Of a DNA stretch of 64,000 nt, positions 12,646 to 23,870 are shown in pieces. This DNA comes from Dromiciops gliroides (lineage: Eukaryota > Chordata > Mammalia > Microbiotheria > Microbiotheriidae), in the NCBI RefSeq assembly GCF_019393635.1, contig NC_057863.1:643347306-643411305 (forward strand). Direction: 5' to 3'. The notes beneath the pieces are model-generated. The model searched no databases. It was not told the DNA's origin and worked only from the letters and a program-made list of their open reading frames with translations. The position numbers and the translations under genes were made by a program. How positions within the stretch are numbered: the stretch's first letter is position 1; each line of letters starts with the position of its first letter.

Positions 12646-15600
12646 TGGTGTCTTGGGGAGGAATGGAACATAGATAATGAAAGCCATATATTCCCAGATC
12701 CGGATTTTTTGAATGCACTTGTGCCAGTCCATTCACCTCCCCAGAGTAATGAACCACATGTCACCTTAAAAGTGGGGGAGACTTATTATGATTGTCTGCT
12801 AGACACAGGAGCCTCTAAATCAGTATTAGTAAGCAAACCAGATGCTGGGTGTAGACCTGTAGGATATTTGAATGTAGTGGGAGTCTCAGGAAAGAGCCAG
12901 AGAGTGGCAAAATTGAATCCTCGCATGGTATCTATGGGGCCCTTAACAGTAGAACATTCATTTTTACTCATGCCTGATGCCCCTGTAAATTTATTAGGTC
13001 GTGATCTCCTTTGCAAGCTTAGAGCAACCATATCTTGTGCTCCAGATGGGGCTGTCTCCTTACAATTGCCAGAGGATACTGTTCATTTATTACCAATTTT
13101 ACTTACAGAAGCTCAAGGAACAGCAGGGGAGGTATCCAAAATCCCCTCTGACATTCCTGAGTCTTTATGGGCCTCATCCCCTAATGAGGTGGGGCTCCTT
13201 AAGTCTGCCATGCCTGTTACCTTTAAAGTTAAGGGGGGACCACCCCCCTCCATTCCACAGTATCCATTGTCTAGGGAAGCAATAGAAGGGATCACCCCTA
13301 TAATTGAGGCTTTGAAAAGCCAGGGTATTATTATTCCATGTCATCACTCTCCATGCAATACTCCCATTTTGCCAGTTAAAAAACCCAAGCCTGGGCCAGA
13401 TGGTAAACCTGTTTATCGCTTTGTGCAAGATCTTAGAGCGATTAATAATTATGTTATTCCTAGACATTCTATAGTCGCAAATCCGGCTATGATAATTTCC
13501 TCAATTCCCTATGAATCTACATGTTTCACAGTGGTAGACCTTTGCTCTGCCTTTTTCTCCATACCAGTACATGAGGACTTCCAATATTTATTTGCTTTTA
13601 CCTGGAAAAATAGACAGTGGACCTGGACTAGACTCCCACAGGGATTTGTAGACAGTCCCACATTATTTTCCCAAATTTTACAGCAGGATCTGGCCTCTAT
13701 TACCTTTAAAGCCTCCACACTAGTACAATATGTTGATGACTTACTTTTGGCCTCTCCTAATGCTGAAATTTGTCAGGAAGATAGCCGTCACTTACTGCTG
13801 GAGCTGCACAAGAGAGGACACAAGGTTTCTAAGACAAAGGTACAATGGTGTTTGCCCCAGGTAGAATATTTAGGATTTATTTTGGCTGCTGGAACTCGCT
13901 CTGTCTCTTCTAAGCGAGTCCAGGCCATTCAACAACTCTCTGCCCCCACTACTAAGAGGCAGTTGAGAGCCATTCTGGGAGCAGCTGGGTACTGTAGACA
14001 ATGGATACCCTCTTTTGGTGAAATTACTAAACCCCTCATAGCTCTTACAAAAAGTTCTGTTCCAGACATTTTACAGTTGGATCCCCAGCATCTCTCAGCC
14101 ATAAAAGAATTAAAACGGGCCTTGTTATCAGCACCTGCCCTAGGACTGCCAGATTATAGTAAGCCTTTCACTCTCTTTGTGCATGAACAAAGGGGGGTGG
14201 CTTCTGGAGTCCTGACTCAGTCACTGGGGCCTAACCAGCGTCCTATAGCCTACTATTCAATTCAGCTGGACCCTGTAGCGGCTGGAGTGCCACCTTGCCT
14301 TAGAGCAGTGGCGGCCACAGCGCTTTTGGTAGAAAAAGCCTCTGATTTGGTCCTAGGTAACCCTCTAACTGTGCAATGCCCTCACGAAGTGGAGGCTCTC
14401 TTACTACGTCACAGGACACAAGCCTTTTCAGATCAAAGGCTGGCTAAGTATGAAATAACCCTGTTAGGTAATGAGAATATCACTTTAAAACGCTGCACAG
14501 TTCTTAATCCAGCAACACTACTCCCTAATTTACCATTCTCGGGGGAACCGTTGCATGACTGTGCTTCTTTAGTTGATATGGCTGAAAAACCCCGTGATGA
14601 TCTTTTTGATACACCTTTAGAAAATCCTGATCTTGTCCTCTATACAGATGGTTCCTCATTTATGAGAGAGGGAACCCGTTTTACTGGAGCTGCTGTAGTT
14701 TCTGATTATGACACCCTCTGGGCAGCTTCTCTGCCTTCCCATTTTAGTGCACAGGCTGCTGAACTTGTGGCTCTTACACAGGCCTGTAATATAGCTAAAG
14801 ATAAGAGTGCCACCATTTTTACTGACTCGAAATATGGCTTTGGCATATGCCACTTTATTGGTATGATTTGGCGTCAACGAGGCTTTCTAACATCCTCGGG
14901 CAAGGCTATTGCCAATGGGGACCTTATCAAGGACCTCTTAGATGCCCTAAAACTGCCTTCTTCCCTAGCCGTTGTACATTGCCCTGCCCACACAGGGAAT
15001 AGTGACCCTGTTTCAAAGGGAAATGCACGAGCCGATTCTGCAGCCAAGCTTGCTGCATTAGAAGCTCCTGAACATGTATTTAACCTTTCACCTTCTGAGG
15101 ATATTCCTTCCAACCTAACCTATGACGATTCTGAAGTAGAAAAGTGGAAAAAGAAATTTAAGGCGAAACAGATCAATGGCATCTGGGTGTCTCCGGAAGG
15201 TAAGCCATTTCTTCCCCGGAAATTCTACCACCAGGTATGCCTCTCTGTTCACAGAAAAGGCCATTTTGGTACACAAGGCATTGTAGACTCTATTAAGAGA
15301 ACCTGGATAGCACCAGGTGTGACTAATACAGCATCTCGAATCTGCTCGGGCTGCTCCACATGTCAGTCTTATAATCAGTATGCTTTTAAGGCCAAAGCTT
15401 ATGGAGGGCGTCCTCTAGCATATACACCTTTTGAGCACTTACAAATTGATTATATTACTATGCCAAAAGCAGGACATTATAAATTTTGCCTTGTTATAGT
15501 TGATCAGCTCACTCGGTGGGTGGAGGCCTTTCCCAGCCCCCGAGCCACAGCTGCCTTTGTTGCCAAAATTCTTCTTAAAGAGATAGTACCTCGTTTTGGC

Positions 15601-16824
15601 CCACCAGCCCGCATCGATTCTGACAAAGGCACACATTTCACTGATTCGATTTTATCCCAAATCTACTCTTTCTTGGGAGTGACTCCAAAATTCCACACGC
15701 CCTACCATCCACAAAGTTCAGGCCAAGTCGAACGTATGAATAAAGAGCTTAAGAGTATGATTGGCAAATTATGTACTGAAACCCATTTGAAATGGCCTGA
15801 TGTTCTACCATTGGCATTATTCTATCTACGAAGTAGACCAAGAGGAGAACTTCATATATCTCCTTATGAAATGCTTTTTGGTCACCCTCCTATCCAAGCT
15901 AAAACTTTTTCCCCAGTTTATACATCACTGGTGGGAGGTGATACTTCTGTTGCTTCCTATATACAGGAATTACAGACCAGGCTACGTGAACTCCATGAGG
16001 CAGGAGCTGTGGTCCAGGCAGGACCATTAGACTTTTCATTGCATAACTTCAACCCAGGAGATAAAATATATGTAAAGAATTTTCAGAGAACCAGTGGAAC
16101 TCAACCTGCCTGGGAAGGACCTTTTCAGGTATTATTGACAACTCCTACCGCCATTAAAATTGGTGAAAAAGACTCATGGATTCATTGCTCTCATATAAAG
16201 CCTGCACCATTCATAGGTGAAGAGATTTCAGATAGACCTGAGGTAGACGCTAAAGAGGTAAAAACCCTAACGATAGCAACTGTTAAAGAGCAAAGAAAGT
16301 TCAGAGGAAACAGGAAGTTCCCATTTAAGAATCCCACTGATCAGTTAAATGCTTTGGGACTCAGTCTTCGTAAAGTATCAGGAGACGGAAATTGCCTTTT
16401 TAGGGCTTTAGCAGACCAGCTAGAAGGTCACTGTAGAAATCATCTCAGACACAGACAAGAAGCTGCTTCTTATATGATTAACCATAGACAAGAGTTTGAG
16501 TCTTTTATAGTAAATGACTCCCCTTTTGAAGAATATGTTGATGAATTAAAGAAATTTGGAAAGTGGGGAGGAAATGATACAATTGTAGCATTTGCTAAGC
16601 AGCATCAGCTGAATGTTGTGGTTCATCAATTAAATCAGCCTTTATTGAAAATCAGTGGCACAGACAAAACTGATGCTACAGAACTCCACATTTTCTACCA
16701 TAAAGAACATTATGACAGCATTAGAAAGATCAATGACAATTCAGAAACCCCTGCCATTTTGGCATGCAGAGAATTGGGGAACCAGTTAAAACAATGTGGC
16801 ATACCCCAAACTCTAGCAGCTTAA
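12646..16824 (+). CDS. pol: Pol polyprotein: protease, RT, RNase H, integrase, fused to an OTU deubiquitinase
   Basis: Open from the codon after the gag UGA to TAA 16822-16824 (1392 codons). There is no ATG near the start, which fits read-through. Motifs in order: protease DTGAS (12802); RT LPQGF (13633) and YVDD (13729-13740); RNase H TDGSS (Asp 14647), AELVALTQ (Glu 14761) and TDSKYG (Asp 14824); integrase HHCC (His 15250 and 15262, Cys 15352 and 15361) and D,D35E (Asp 15448, Asp 15622, Glu 15730); and a GPF-type C-terminal domain with WEGPFQV and HCSHIKPAP (about 16111-16206). All look catalytically complete. A Lys/Arg-rich linker (about 16230-16325) leads into the OTU domain. The host-like domain occupies the place where env would start or overlap in a typical gammaretrovirus. 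Confidence 0.95.
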   Translation, partial: WCLGEEWNIDNESHIFPDPDFLNALVPVHSPPQSNEPHVTLKVGETYYDCLLDTGASKSVLVSKPDAGCRPVGYLNVVGVSGKSQRVAKLNPRMVSMGPLTVEHSFLLMPDAPVNLLGRDLLCKLRATISCAPDGAVSLQLPEDTVHLLPILLTEAQGTAGEVSKIPSDIPESLWASSPNEVGLLKSAMPVTFKVKGGPPPSIPQYPLSREAIEGITPIIEALKSQGIIIPCHHSPCNTPILPVKKPKPGPDGKPVYRFVQDLRAINNYVIPRHSIVANPAMIISSIPYESTCFTVVDLCSAFFSIPVHEDFQYLFAFTWKNRQWTWTRLPQGFVDSPTLFSQILQQDLASITFKASTLVQYVDDLLLASPNAEICQEDSRHLLLELHKRGHKVSKTKVQWCLPQVEYLGFILAAGTRSVSSKRVQAIQQLSAPTTKRQLRAILGAAGYCRQWIPSFGEITKPLIALTKSSVPDILQLDPQHLSAIKELKRALLSAPALGLPDYSKPFTLFVHEQRGVASGVLTQSLGPNQRPIAYYSIQLDPVAAGVPPCLRAVAATALLVEKASDLVLGNPLTVQCPHEVEALLLRHRTQAFSDQRLAKYEITLLGNENITLKRCTVLNPATLLPNLPFSGEPLHDCASLVDMAEKPRDDLFDTPLENPDLVLYTDGSSFMREGTRFTGAAVVSDYDTLWAASLPSHFSAQAAELVALTQACNIAKDKSATIFTDSKYGFGICHFIGMIWRQRGFLTSSGKAIANGDLIKDLLDALKLPSSLAVVHCPAHTGNSDPVSKGNARADSAAKLAALEAPEHVFNLSPSEDIPSNLTYDDSEVEKWKKKFKAKQINGIWVSPEGKPFLPRKFYHQVCLSVHRKGHFGTQGIVDSIKRTWIAPGVTNTASRICSGCSTCQSYNQYAFKAKAYGGRPLAYTPFEHLQIDYITMPKAGHYKFCLVIVDQLTRWVEAFPSPRATAAFVAKILLKEIVPRFGPPARIDSDKGTHFTDSILSQIYSFLGVTPKFHTPYHPQSSGQVERMNKELKSMIGKLCTETHLKWPDVLPLALFYLRSRPRGELHISPYEMLFGHPPIQAKTFSPVYTSLVGGDTSVASYIQELQTRLRELHEAGAVVQAGPLDFSLHNFNPGDKIYVKNFQRTSGTQPAWEGPFQVLLTTPTAIKIGEKDSWIHCSHIKPAPFIGEEISDRPEVDAKEVKTLTIATVKEQRKFRGNRKFPFKNPTDQLNALGLSLRKVSGDGNCLFRALADQLEGHCRNHLRHRQEAASYMINHRQEFESFIVNDSPFEEYVDELKKFGKWGGNDTIVAFAKQHQLNVVVHQLNQPLLKISGTDKTDATELHIFYHKEHYDSIRKINDNSETPAILACRELGNQLKQCGIPQTLAA
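16330..16770 (+). other. OTUD3-like OTU cysteine protease domain at the Pol C-terminus
   Basis: From [20 protein letters not shown] the sequence follows cellular OTUD3 very closely: [32 protein letters not shown] and [14 protein letters not shown]. The catalytic Asp (16384), Cys (16393-16395, in [10 protein letters not shown]) and His (16708, in EHYDSI) are all present, so the domain could be active. OTUD3 is a deubiquitinase of the OTU family. The roughly 145-codon stretch is uninterrupted, so it probably came from spliced mRNA. Homology fades after NDNSETPA, and the last ~25 residues are not recognised. Whether protease releases it from Pol is unknown. Confidence 0.93.
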
Positions 16825-18553
16825 ATACCTTATAATTTAACAAGCATTTCCTTCTACAGGCAAAAGCACTGAAGTACATGGCCTAGTTTTCTGGCCTACC
16901 TCAACTATTTTTTTTTTTTATTAATTTTTGGGTTTTTTTGTTTTTGTTTTGACTTTTGAAAGGCACTGAAAAGACCTGGAATTGACTGCACCTTTAAGTT
17001 CTTTAAGAGCACAAAAGGGTGCTTAGCGAATCTTTTGCTTTTTATTTTTTATTTTTGGTTTTGCTTTGGTTTTTTTTTTACTTTTGTTTCTTTTGCTTTT
17101 CTTTAAAACTAAATTTTGTAAACTAAGTGATTATTCAAAGACATTTTAAGTATATGCTGTGGGTGAGGCTATCGGGCCTCAGAAGCTACCAGAATTCTTC
17201 TTTTTTTTTATTTACTCTTTCTTTTTGAGAGAACCATGAGTTCTAATGAGTTTTGTTTTATTTATTTATTTTTCTCCTTTCTCTTGTATGTTGTTCTGTT
17301 TAACTAAAAAGTACCAGAAATTGCTTGATACCTCACTGAAAACATTGAATATTGAATCTTGCTAATTGAAGTCTTATTTCTTTTTGATGAATTAATCACC
17401 ACTTTAAGTATCTGCTACTGTTATACCAGAGAATTCATGTATAAGATGATGTGGTCTACTTGCTAAAAGAAGATTATGTAATAATGTCTAAAAGAAGATT
17501 ATGTAACAATGTCTAATATAATCAGCTATTTACATTCGTTTATTATTTATATGTCATTATACTCTGGGTATGGTTTGGAATTATTGTATATATCACTAAT
17601 ATATTCTCAGTTATGCAGCATAGCACACATTTTTACCATCATATTGTCTTTGGTGAAATTAATGAGATTTCAGAAATATGGAAACTTATCATTTCAGAGA
17701 CTAACTTGCTGTGAACTCTGACGCAGGCCCTGGAGAGAATATATGTGCAACAAAAGGAGAGACAGGTATACGTAAGTCCATGGTTTGCTTATGATGGTGA
17801 CTATGTAGAGCACAATTACTAGGCACAGTCCAGTATTCATCCTCTCTCCCTCCTAATTTAACCTAATTTAACTGAACTTATTTATCTTTTTATCTCACTC
17901 AGTTGAATTCACCTGTGGCCTAGCACAATCACTGGCTGTCTCAGAACCATGAGATATGGTATGATAACCTTTCCATAACATTTTCAGGTGTCATGAACAC
18001 ATACTAAATTTGGCTTTGATCCAGACACATGGTGGTAAAAAGTGTTACACATTGCATAACTACCTCAACCCTCTATTACAAGTCTAACCATATAAAGGAG
18101 GGAATGTAATGGAATTTATTAATTTGATCATTGACAATGCTATGCTAAGGTTTTAAAAATACAGCAATTCAAACAGTTAAAGAAGATAATCCAGCTTTCC
18201 AGACCAGAGTCCAGAATCCAGTTTTCCAGACCAGAATCCAGTTTCCTCCTGATGACATCTTACCACTTCAAGAAGACAAGAGAACTCAGAGACTTTATAT
18301 GAACTGTTTTGCTTTATTAGCTTTTACTATCTCCTTTCTGTTATATACTATCTGTAACATGTACTCTCTGCAGAGGCTCTCCCTTTGCAAGACTAACGTC
18401 AAAGCGTCGGTTCATGAGGAAAAAAAAAAAAATCGCCCCTCTGGACAAAACTTTCCTCTCTTCCTTTTCTGTATTGTTGTTCGCATATTATTAGTCAGCA
18501 AAAGTTATTATATTCTTTTTACTGTTCCATCAAGGAAACATTCCATTTCTTGA
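16825..18553 (+). other. Non-coding 3' internal region of the provirus, env absent
   Basis: Stop-rich, with T-rich runs at 16900-17300. The longest ORFs are short: 17509-17721 (70 codons, hydrophobic, ending YGNLSFQRLTCCEL) and 18299-18553 (84 codons). A 22-bp unit (ctaaaagaagattatgtaa.aa) is doubled at about 17463-17510. Three blocks (about 17677-17694, 17984-18024, 18367-18395) recur in the same order in the small proviruses at 20556-24241 and 60688 onward. It may be a decayed env or a conserved RNA region. Confidence 0.75.
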
Positions 18554-18571
18554 GGAAGCAAAGGGGGGAAA
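18554..18571 (+). other. Polypurine tract
   Basis: gaggaagcaaaggggggaaa runs up to the TG of the 3' LTR. It is the plus-strand primer for reverse transcription. Confidence 0.88.
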
Positions 18572-19151
18572 TGTGGTAAAATATGAAAGTTTTTAACAGT
18601 CGGTTAGGATAACTGAAAGACGCCAGTTTTTCAAGGACCACCCTTTTGGGGAGGAGATGAACAGTCCGCCTGCTGCGCATGTCAGACTGCCTGCCGGGTA
18701 CAGTCCGCCTGCTGCGCATGTCAGACTGCCTGCCAGGTACAGTGCGCCTGCTGCGCATGTCAGACTGCCTGCCGGGTTTTTTTTTTGACTTCCGGGGTGG
18801 AGAAAAGGAGAGAGGCCTTTTTTGCCTGCTTGGCGGGACTCCTGACGGCGCGGCACGGACTCTCTCTCCAAAGGTGGCCTTGTCGGTTGGTGGCCTTGTC
18901 GGTTGGTGGCCTTGTCGGTTTGGTGAGTTGTTATAAGGAATATAGACTAAGCTTAGACTTAAGACGATTTGTATTGTGTTTCTACTTTCCTATCCTTCTA
19001 ACCAACATCACCTTGTGACTATCATAACTATAAATAAAAAGGTCTATCTAGAAAACCAAAACCTGCTTCCATTTACTAGTTTGGGAGATAAATTAAGGGA
19101 AAGGTTAAGTAGGGGAGATTTATGATCTAATATCCAATTTTAAATCTCACA
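18572..19151 (+). repeat. 3' LTR of the OTU-bearing provirus
   Basis: 580 bp, the same as the 5' LTR but for one added T at about 18777-18786. AATAAA at 19033-19038. It is followed by the target duplicate tggc at 19152-19155. Confidence 0.95.
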
Positions 19152-19290
19152 TGGCGCAGTGGATAAAGCACCGGCCCTGGATTCAGGAGGACCTGAGTTC
19201 AAATCTGGCCTCAGACACTTGATACTTACTAGCTGTCTGACCCTGGGCAAGTCACTTAACGCCAATTGCCTCACTAAAATAAATTTTAAA
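19152..19290 (+). repeat. SINE split by the OTU-bearing provirus, right piece
   Basis: Continues the SINE cut at 10491, from the tggc duplicate through gttcaaatctggcctcagac to the A-rich end. Confidence 0.9.
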
Positions 19291-19887
19291 AAGGAAAAAA
19301 AAAAAGAAATAATCAAGGAAAACTGCCCTGATATCCTGGAACTTCAGTGCAAAATAGATATTGAAAGAATCCACTAATCACCTCAAGAAAGAGATCCTAA
19401 AGTAAAAAATCCAATGAACATTACAGCCAAATTTCAAAACTATCATGTTAAGGAAAAAATATTGCAAGTGATTAGAAAGAAACAATTCAAATATTGGGGA
19501 GCCACAATCAGGATTATACAGGATTTAGCAACTGCAACTTAAAGAATTGGAAGGCATGGAACATGATATTCCAGAAGGCAAAGGAGCTAGAACTACAAAC
19601 AAGAATCACTTAGTCAGCAAAATTGACCATAATGCTAAAAACAAAAACAAACAAAGGAAAAATTGAGCATAATGCTTCAAGGGAAAAAATGATTATTCAA
19701 TGAAATAGAAGGATTTCAAGCTTTCATAAGGAGACCAGAAATGAACAAAGCATTCAATCTCTAATATCAAGACTCAAGAGAAGAATAAAAAGGAAAAAGA
19801 AAACATAAGGGATTCAATAGAGTTAAACTGTTTACATCTCTACATAGGAAGATGATGGTTGTAATTCTTAAGAACTGTACCACTAAT

Positions 19888-20038
19888 GGGGCAGCTAGGT
19901 GGTGCAGTGGATAGCACACCAGCCCTGGATTCAGGAGGACCAGAGTTCAAATCTGACCTCAGACACTTGACACTTACTAGCTGTGTGACCAGGGGCAAGT
20001 CATTTAACCCTCATTGCCTCACCAAAAAAAATTAAAAA
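19888..20038 (+). repeat. Marsupial SINE, with target duplication
   Basis: Sense copy flanked by imperfect gaactgtaccactaat and gaattgtactactaat. A TA/CA-rich microsatellite stretch follows at 20070-20145. Confidence 0.85.
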
Positions 20039-20555
20039 AGAATTGTACTACTAATAGTGCAGCTAGAAGGAATATATATACACATACACATACATGCACA
20101 TATATATACATACATATGCATACATATATACATACATATATAGACAGAGGGTATGGGTATAAGGTGAATATGAAGGAATGACATAAAATTAGTTAAGGGA
20201 TGAGAAAGAGTACACTGGTTGGAGAAGGAAGGGAGAGGTAGAATGGGGTAAATTATTACAGTGGAGGAGAAAATGAGTAAATTTATTATAGTGGAGGGGA
20301 AGATTGGAGAGTGGGCAGTGGGCTTCACTTGAAAATTACTCTCATCAGAATTGGCTTAAAGAGGGAATAATATACACAATCAGTTGAATATAGAAATCTG
20401 TTAACCCACAGGGAAGGGTGGGAGAGGAGATAAAGTAAGGAATGGGGAGGACTGGTAGAAGGGAGAGCCAATCGGGGGAGGTGGTAGACAGAAGCAAAAA
20501 ACTGGTGAGAAGGGTGAAAGGAAAGGAGGACAGGAAGAAAAATAGGATGGAGTTA

Positions 20556-20928
20556 TGTTAAGGGCTAAAATTCTAGCTAGTCTGTCTTAAATATCTAATG
20601 AGTGGTTGCCAATAAATTATAAGATTTAGCAAGAGTTAGACTTTTAAGCATTTATTAAGGAGAATAAGAATTTGGTAAAGAGAGAGAGAAAGGCCTACAT
20701 TCATCTATCTATTAAAGGGAGAGCTCATTTCTAGCTCCCTTCTCCACTGGAGTCCTCAGGAAAAAGCCCCAGTCAGAGCGCCAGGCTCTTCCTTCTTCCT
20801 CCCACCAGCAAATGTCACTTCCTGACGCCAAAGAAAAGACTCCTGGTCTTGCCCTCAAAGACCTTCACTTCATGGCGGAGCTTTCCTATAGTAAGTCTCC
20901 AGTAGGTGGCATCATTCTGATCATTACA
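20556..20928 (-). repeat. 3' LTR of small provirus A
   Basis: 373 bp, TG...CA when read on the minus strand (tgtaatgatcag ... cccttaaca). The polyadenylation signal AATAAA is visible in minus orientation (plus-strand tttatt at about 20651). Confidence 0.88.
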
Positions 20929-21613
20929 GTCCCCCTTTTGTTTCATTTGAAAAACGAATGCGTTTGCTCAATGAAACAACCAAAAATAATATCCTATGCT
21001 AACTAACAATATGTAAATAACAATATAGAAAAGGGAGAGAGGAAAATTGTGTCCAGAGAGGCAGTCCCTCACGAACTGCGCTTTGACATAGGTCTTGCAA
21101 AGGGAGGGCCTCTGCAGAGAATACATGTTACAGATGGTGTATATTATAACAGAAACAGAAAAAAAACAAACCCCAACAACAAAAAAAAAACAAAACTGTT
21201 CATTTAAAGTCTCTGAAAGTCTTTTCTCAGATGTTCTCTAGGTGTAGTCGTGGAATGGAAGTCTTTTCAGGGGTTGATGTATGGATGCTGGCAATCAGTC
21301 AGGAAAATTTCCTACAAAATTGAGCTTAACACAACTTTAAAATAGCTTTGTCAATAATCAAATCAAACAATGAAAGTTCTCAAAAACATGTCTAAGGGAA
21401 TTCAGAATCTTAGTTGTTACATATGAAACATATAATAAAACAAAAATTGAAACATTCTTGAAAATTAATATTACTATAGTCCCCCCTTATGGAAGGTAAT
21501 TGAGAAGACAATTGCTGCGATATTAATTTTTAAAAATAATTTTTATCTTTGTTTCATAATTTTTTGCATCATCTGCCTAATTATCCTCATGCCATTATGA
21601 GAAATTTAAAAAT

Positions 21614-21808
21614 CTAATATAATTGGTAACAGATGTCAAGGCCAAATTCAACACCGTTATTTATCATGACACCTGAGATAATTATGGGGGTTACCATAAA
21701 AGAACAGAGAAATGATGGGATATGAGCATTCCCACACTTGAGCAATATGTACTGCCCATGCAGTATGCCAGGCTTAAAATAGGTGGATGGAATATATGTC
21801 CATGCCAC
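21614..21808 (-). CDS. Short ORF in provirus A internal region (64 codons)
   Basis: Not recognised. The end (SGVMINNGVEFGLDICYQLY) falls in a block that also occurs, broken by stops, at about 17984-18024 of the OTU-bearing provirus. It may be the remnant of a longer 3' gene. Confidence 0.3.
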   Translation of the reverse strand: MAWTYIPSTYFKPGILHGQYILLKCGNAHIPSFLCSFMVTPIIISGVMINNGVEFGLDICYQLY

Positions 21809-21841
21809 CGAACATATTGGAGGAAACTGAGTCAGACTTAG

Positions 21842-22186
21842 TCAGATGCATGGGATTGAGATGTCCATGGCATGAGGCATATAGGAGGGGGCATAAAAGC
21901 CAGGTGTAAAATGAGATGGGTGGGATGAATACTTCCAGCCATCTGTACAATATTGTGGGGGAAAAGAGAATAAAATATTAAACCAAGAGAATCCAACCTC
22001 AACATTTGTCAAAAGCTGTTCCCTCGGCCATACCTTGACTTCATGCATGTCTCCCCTCATGTGACAGTTCAGTGTCTGCTCTTGCATGTATTCCTCTTGT
22101 GATTGGATGGCATCTTGGCCAACTGGCATCTGATAACTCAGAATAAAGGCAATTAATGTCTTAAATGATAAGTTCCCATAATTCAA
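21842..22186 (-). CDS. Conserved 114-codon ORF of the small proviruses
   Basis: Starts MNYGNLSFKTL. It contains NCHMRGDMHEVKVWPREQLL and ends PSYMPHAMDISIPCI. The same protein, with few changes, is encoded at 63680-63913 in the second provirus, and the YGNLSF block recurs in the OTU-bearing provirus. No family is recognised. It could be an env remnant or an accessory protein. Confidence 0.4.
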   Translation of the reverse strand: MNYGNLSFKTLIAFILSYQMPVGQDAIQSQEEYMQEQTLNCHMRGDMHEVKVWPREQLLTNVEVGFSWFNILFSFPPQYCTDGWKYSSHPSHFTPGFYAPSYMPHAMDISIPCI

Positions 22187-23057
22187 GTCTCATATGGATT
22201 TAAAAATTGAGGATAATAAATGATTGCAAAAAATGTGAATATATCTTGACTCAGAATATAATATATAATTATGCAACAATTTCAAATAATACCCCTTTTT
22301 TTACTTAGTATACAATTACTTTTGTGAAAAATCAGAACATATTTAAATACAAGTTAAAGCACAATACAATCTCAAAGAAAACTTTTTTTGAAAAAAGAAA
22401 ACTTTTACAAACGTTCCCCTCTTTTTTTTTAATATGCTTATCAAAAATAATACTTCTAGAATCAATTTACACTTGCCATGGCAACCAATTTGTCAGGGAA
22501 ATGCTTTAAAGAGTTTGATCAAATAATCAGTTGAGAAAAAAATAACAAAAACAAACAACTCAGAATATGGGAGCACGATACTCCCAGAATTAACATTGTA
22601 TTATGAAATCAAAACCATCTTGCAATGTTTCAAAATTAGATGAATGAATAAAAGAAAATACACATGGAACAATAAAAGACAATGAAATTCAAACTAGGGA
22701 AATCTAAATGAATATGAACTTAATATTAATGAGTCTTATAAAATATAAACTTGATCGCATGCCTATAAAAAGCTTTTAGAAATATTCTCCTTGTTTTAAA
22801 AACTAAGTATAAAACACAATCTCAAAAGCATGAAAATCTCTATGAAAATAAACCCATACCATTAATTTAAAAATGTAGATGTAATAGCATAGAAATCCTA
22901 TATAACCTCTGAACTGACATTACACTTTTTATTCCGATATCTAAAGTCCCCAATACTCATATCAATACCTTGCTGCTTACTTCTACATTTCTGTAAAATA
23001 TATACCCTTCCATGGCAAAAGAAGAGGAGTATTGAACTATGTTGATGATTGTCATTC

Positions 23058-23735
23058 TTATTCAGCTTGTTTTTCTTCTTTAACCCCTCTATATTGTCTG
23101 TCAGTCCTTTCATCATACAAATGCTTTAGAAGGTTACTAATTAAAGACAAAAGCAGATTAGTAAAATTATGAACAAAACGAGCATATCTGGAATTTAAAG
23201 GGCTTTCTAAGATTGAGTCAGAAGCACAGCCAGGCCAGGGAAGGGCTGAGCCTGAAGCTGCAAATGCAGGTAGAGAAATCTTCCAATGCACTTTAGATCT
23301 CTGGACTTCCCCGGCAGGGGAATCAAGGGGCTTGGCCAAGGGAGGGGTAGAAGGTGGGGTCTGGAGAGGAGGGGAGGGACCAGGGCAATTTGAATCAGAC
23401 TTGATTTTGAACTCAGGCCTGGATTCCCCTTCCCTCACTTTGCCTCCAGGCACTAGGGGATTAAAAGCTTCCAGAGGTTGGGTTGTTGCCTCCAGGCATG
23501 CAAAATTAGAGCAACAATTAGTGTTAGAACTTGGAAAAGAGGCAGAAATCAGAGTTTTCTCTGAAAAAGCATGGCTGGGAGAGGGGGAGCACCCTTGTGT
23601 GAGCACCTTGCTGGCTCTTCTAACAAAAATAAAAAATCCACAAAAACAAAGCATTAACATGATTGTATCCCCCATTTGTCTGGTTAAACAGACTAAAATC
23701 AAAAATAGGGTAATTAGGGAGTTTAAAAGGTCCAT
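23058..23735 (-). CDS. Leader ORF of provirus A, hydrophobic N-terminus (225 codons)
   Basis: Lies about 135 nt inside the 5' LTR end, in the gag position. Residues 5-18 and 22-38 are hydrophobic (LITLFLILVCLTR, IMLMLCFCGFFIFV). A Pro/Ser-rich middle and a short hydrophobic stretch near NFTNLLLSLISNLLKHLYDE follow. Provirus B has the same start at 61366-61566 but stops early. It may be a truncated gag leader. No capsid, zinc knuckle or pol is seen. Confidence 0.4.
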   Translation of the reverse strand: MDLLNSLITLFLILVCLTRQMGDTIMLMLCFCGFFIFVRRASKVLTQGCSPSPSHAFSEKTLISASFPSSNTNCCSNFACLEATTQPLEAFNPLVPGGKVREGESRPEFKIKSDSNCPGPSPPLQTPPSTPPLAKPLDSPAGEVQRSKVHWKISLPAFAASGSALPWPGCASDSILESPLNSRYARFVHNFTNLLLSLISNLLKHLYDERTDRQYRGVKEEKQAE

Positions 23736-23870
23736 TTGAAAAAATTTAAAGGGAAAACACCTGGCAATTCAGCAGTACTTCAGTTTAAAGGGACAGGGCA
23801 GGGGAAATGTCTTACCCAACCAGAAGATCAGAAGAGTGAGGTTCAACTTTCCTCTTTGTGGTCAGCCATC

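Larger units (their letters stand above)
10492..19151 (+). mobile_element. Complete young endogenous retrovirus with gag, pol and a captured OTU deubiquitinase
   Basis: An 8660-bp provirus: 5' LTR 10492-11070, primer-binding site about 11075, gag 11266-12645, pol-OTU 12646-16824, about 1.7 kb non-coding, polypurine tract just before 18572, 3' LTR 18572-19151. TG...CA ends, a 4-bp target duplication TGGC and gammaretrovirus-like Gag capsid, stop-codon read-through layout and Pol motifs place it with class I (gamma-type) retroviruses. No env ORF is present. The LTRs differ by one homopolymer base, so insertion is very recent and the copy may be polymorphic. Unusual points are the C-terminal OTUD3-like domain on Pol and the membrane-type N-terminus of Gag. 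Confidence 0.95.

Noticed and set aside
12786..13718. Minus-strand ORFs across pol
   Set aside because: Shadows of the real pol frame.
17509..18553. Possible env gene of the OTU-bearing provirus
   Set aside because: Only short ORFs of 70 and 84 codons are present; no signal peptide, furin site, CWLC or fusion-peptide-like pattern could be read.
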